21,831 nt of DNA from Acholeplasmataceae bacterium (GTDB lineage Bacteria; Bacillota; Negativicutes; Acidaminococcales; Acidaminococcaceae): assembly GCA_012744295.1 (NCBI GenBank), contig JAAYIB010000007.1, positions 1 through 21,831 of the forward strand. The letters run 5' to 3'. Positions 21,777 to 21,831 of the stretch are shown here, piece by piece. A model generated the notes under the pieces. That model was not told where the DNA came from and did no database searches. It saw nothing but the letters and a program-made list of their open reading frames with translations. The translations under genes were made by a program, and so were the position numbers. Within the stretch, counting starts at the first letter, position 1; each line of letters begins with the position of its first letter.

Positions 21777-21831
21777 ATGACGAAGTACGAACTTAACTTG
21801 CCGCAAGGCAGTCTAAGCCTAAGCAAGGAAC
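21777..21831 (+). CDS. Start of a possible further gene (truncated by the window)
   Basis: An ATG at 21777, 3 bases after the previous stop, opens a frame that stays open to the end (18 complete codons, MTKYELNLPQGSLSLSKE). The ribosome site is weak (AAAGG about 14 bases upstream). The close spacing favours a real gene of the gyrB unit, but 18 codons are too few to name a family. Confidence 0.45.
   Translation, partial: MTKYELNLPQGSLSLSKE

Noticed and set aside
1..21831. CRISPR arrays, insertion sequences, phage genes, tRNA or rRNA genes, defence systems
   Set aside because: I looked for repeated spacers, transposase or integrase motifs, and tRNA-like ends and found none; the gene content is conserved origin-region housekeeping.

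Overview
The window looks like the replication-origin region of a Bacillota chromosome. The gene order rpmH-rnpA-yidD-yidC-jag-mnmE-mnmG-rsmG-noc-parA-parB on one side, and dnaA-dnaN-S4 protein-recF-(DUF721)-remB-gyrB on the other, is the classical oriC neighbourhood. The short YidC, the DUF721/zinc-ribbon protein next to recF and the branched-chain amino acid binding proteins suggest a member of the Negativicutes, perhaps Acidaminococcaceae-like. The lineage is an inference from gene content, not a database result.

Layout. Everything left of about 13.9 kb is on the minus strand and everything right of about 14.26 kb is on the plus strand, so all genes run away from the origin. Left arm, reading outward: (a) a nine-gene unit rpmH to noc, starting at a perfect TTGACA-17-TATAAT promoter (13969-13997) and apparently ending at a hairpin that also carries the parS site (6657-6692); (b) parA-parB-DUF554-DUF4446, from an extended -10 promoter near 6603 to a 12-13 bp stem hairpin at 3492-3524; (c) a livJ-type lipoprotein gene with a consensus promoter, an 18-bp palindrome in its leader and its own terminator; (d) a second livJ paralogue followed by a hairpin and the start of livH, which runs off the left edge. 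Right arm: dnaA, an intergenic origin segment, then dnaN, an S4 protein, recF, a DUF721/zinc-ribbon gene, remB, gyrB, a 101-residue unknown and the first codons of another ORF. These genes are closely packed and some overlap.

The origin is bipartite. The rpmH-dnaA spacer holds a perfect 54-bp palindrome centred on two inverted consensus DnaA boxes, plus more boxes; one overlaps the -35 of a good dnaA promoter. The dnaA-dnaN spacer holds five DnaA boxes, then a run of TAC-like triplets (a DnaA-trio) and an AT-rich stretch. This matches the unwinding module of Bacillus subtilis oriC.

Chromosome segregation and division control are also encoded here: ParA, ParB, a perfect parS 16-mer, a Noc-like ParB paralogue, and an exact match to the B. 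subtilis Noc-binding consensus inside rsmG, just upstream of noc. I see no CRISPR array, insertion sequence, prophage, rRNA or tRNA. The region is mostly conserved housekeeping DNA; the unusual material lies in the non-coding palindromes and site overlaps, not in a new gene system.
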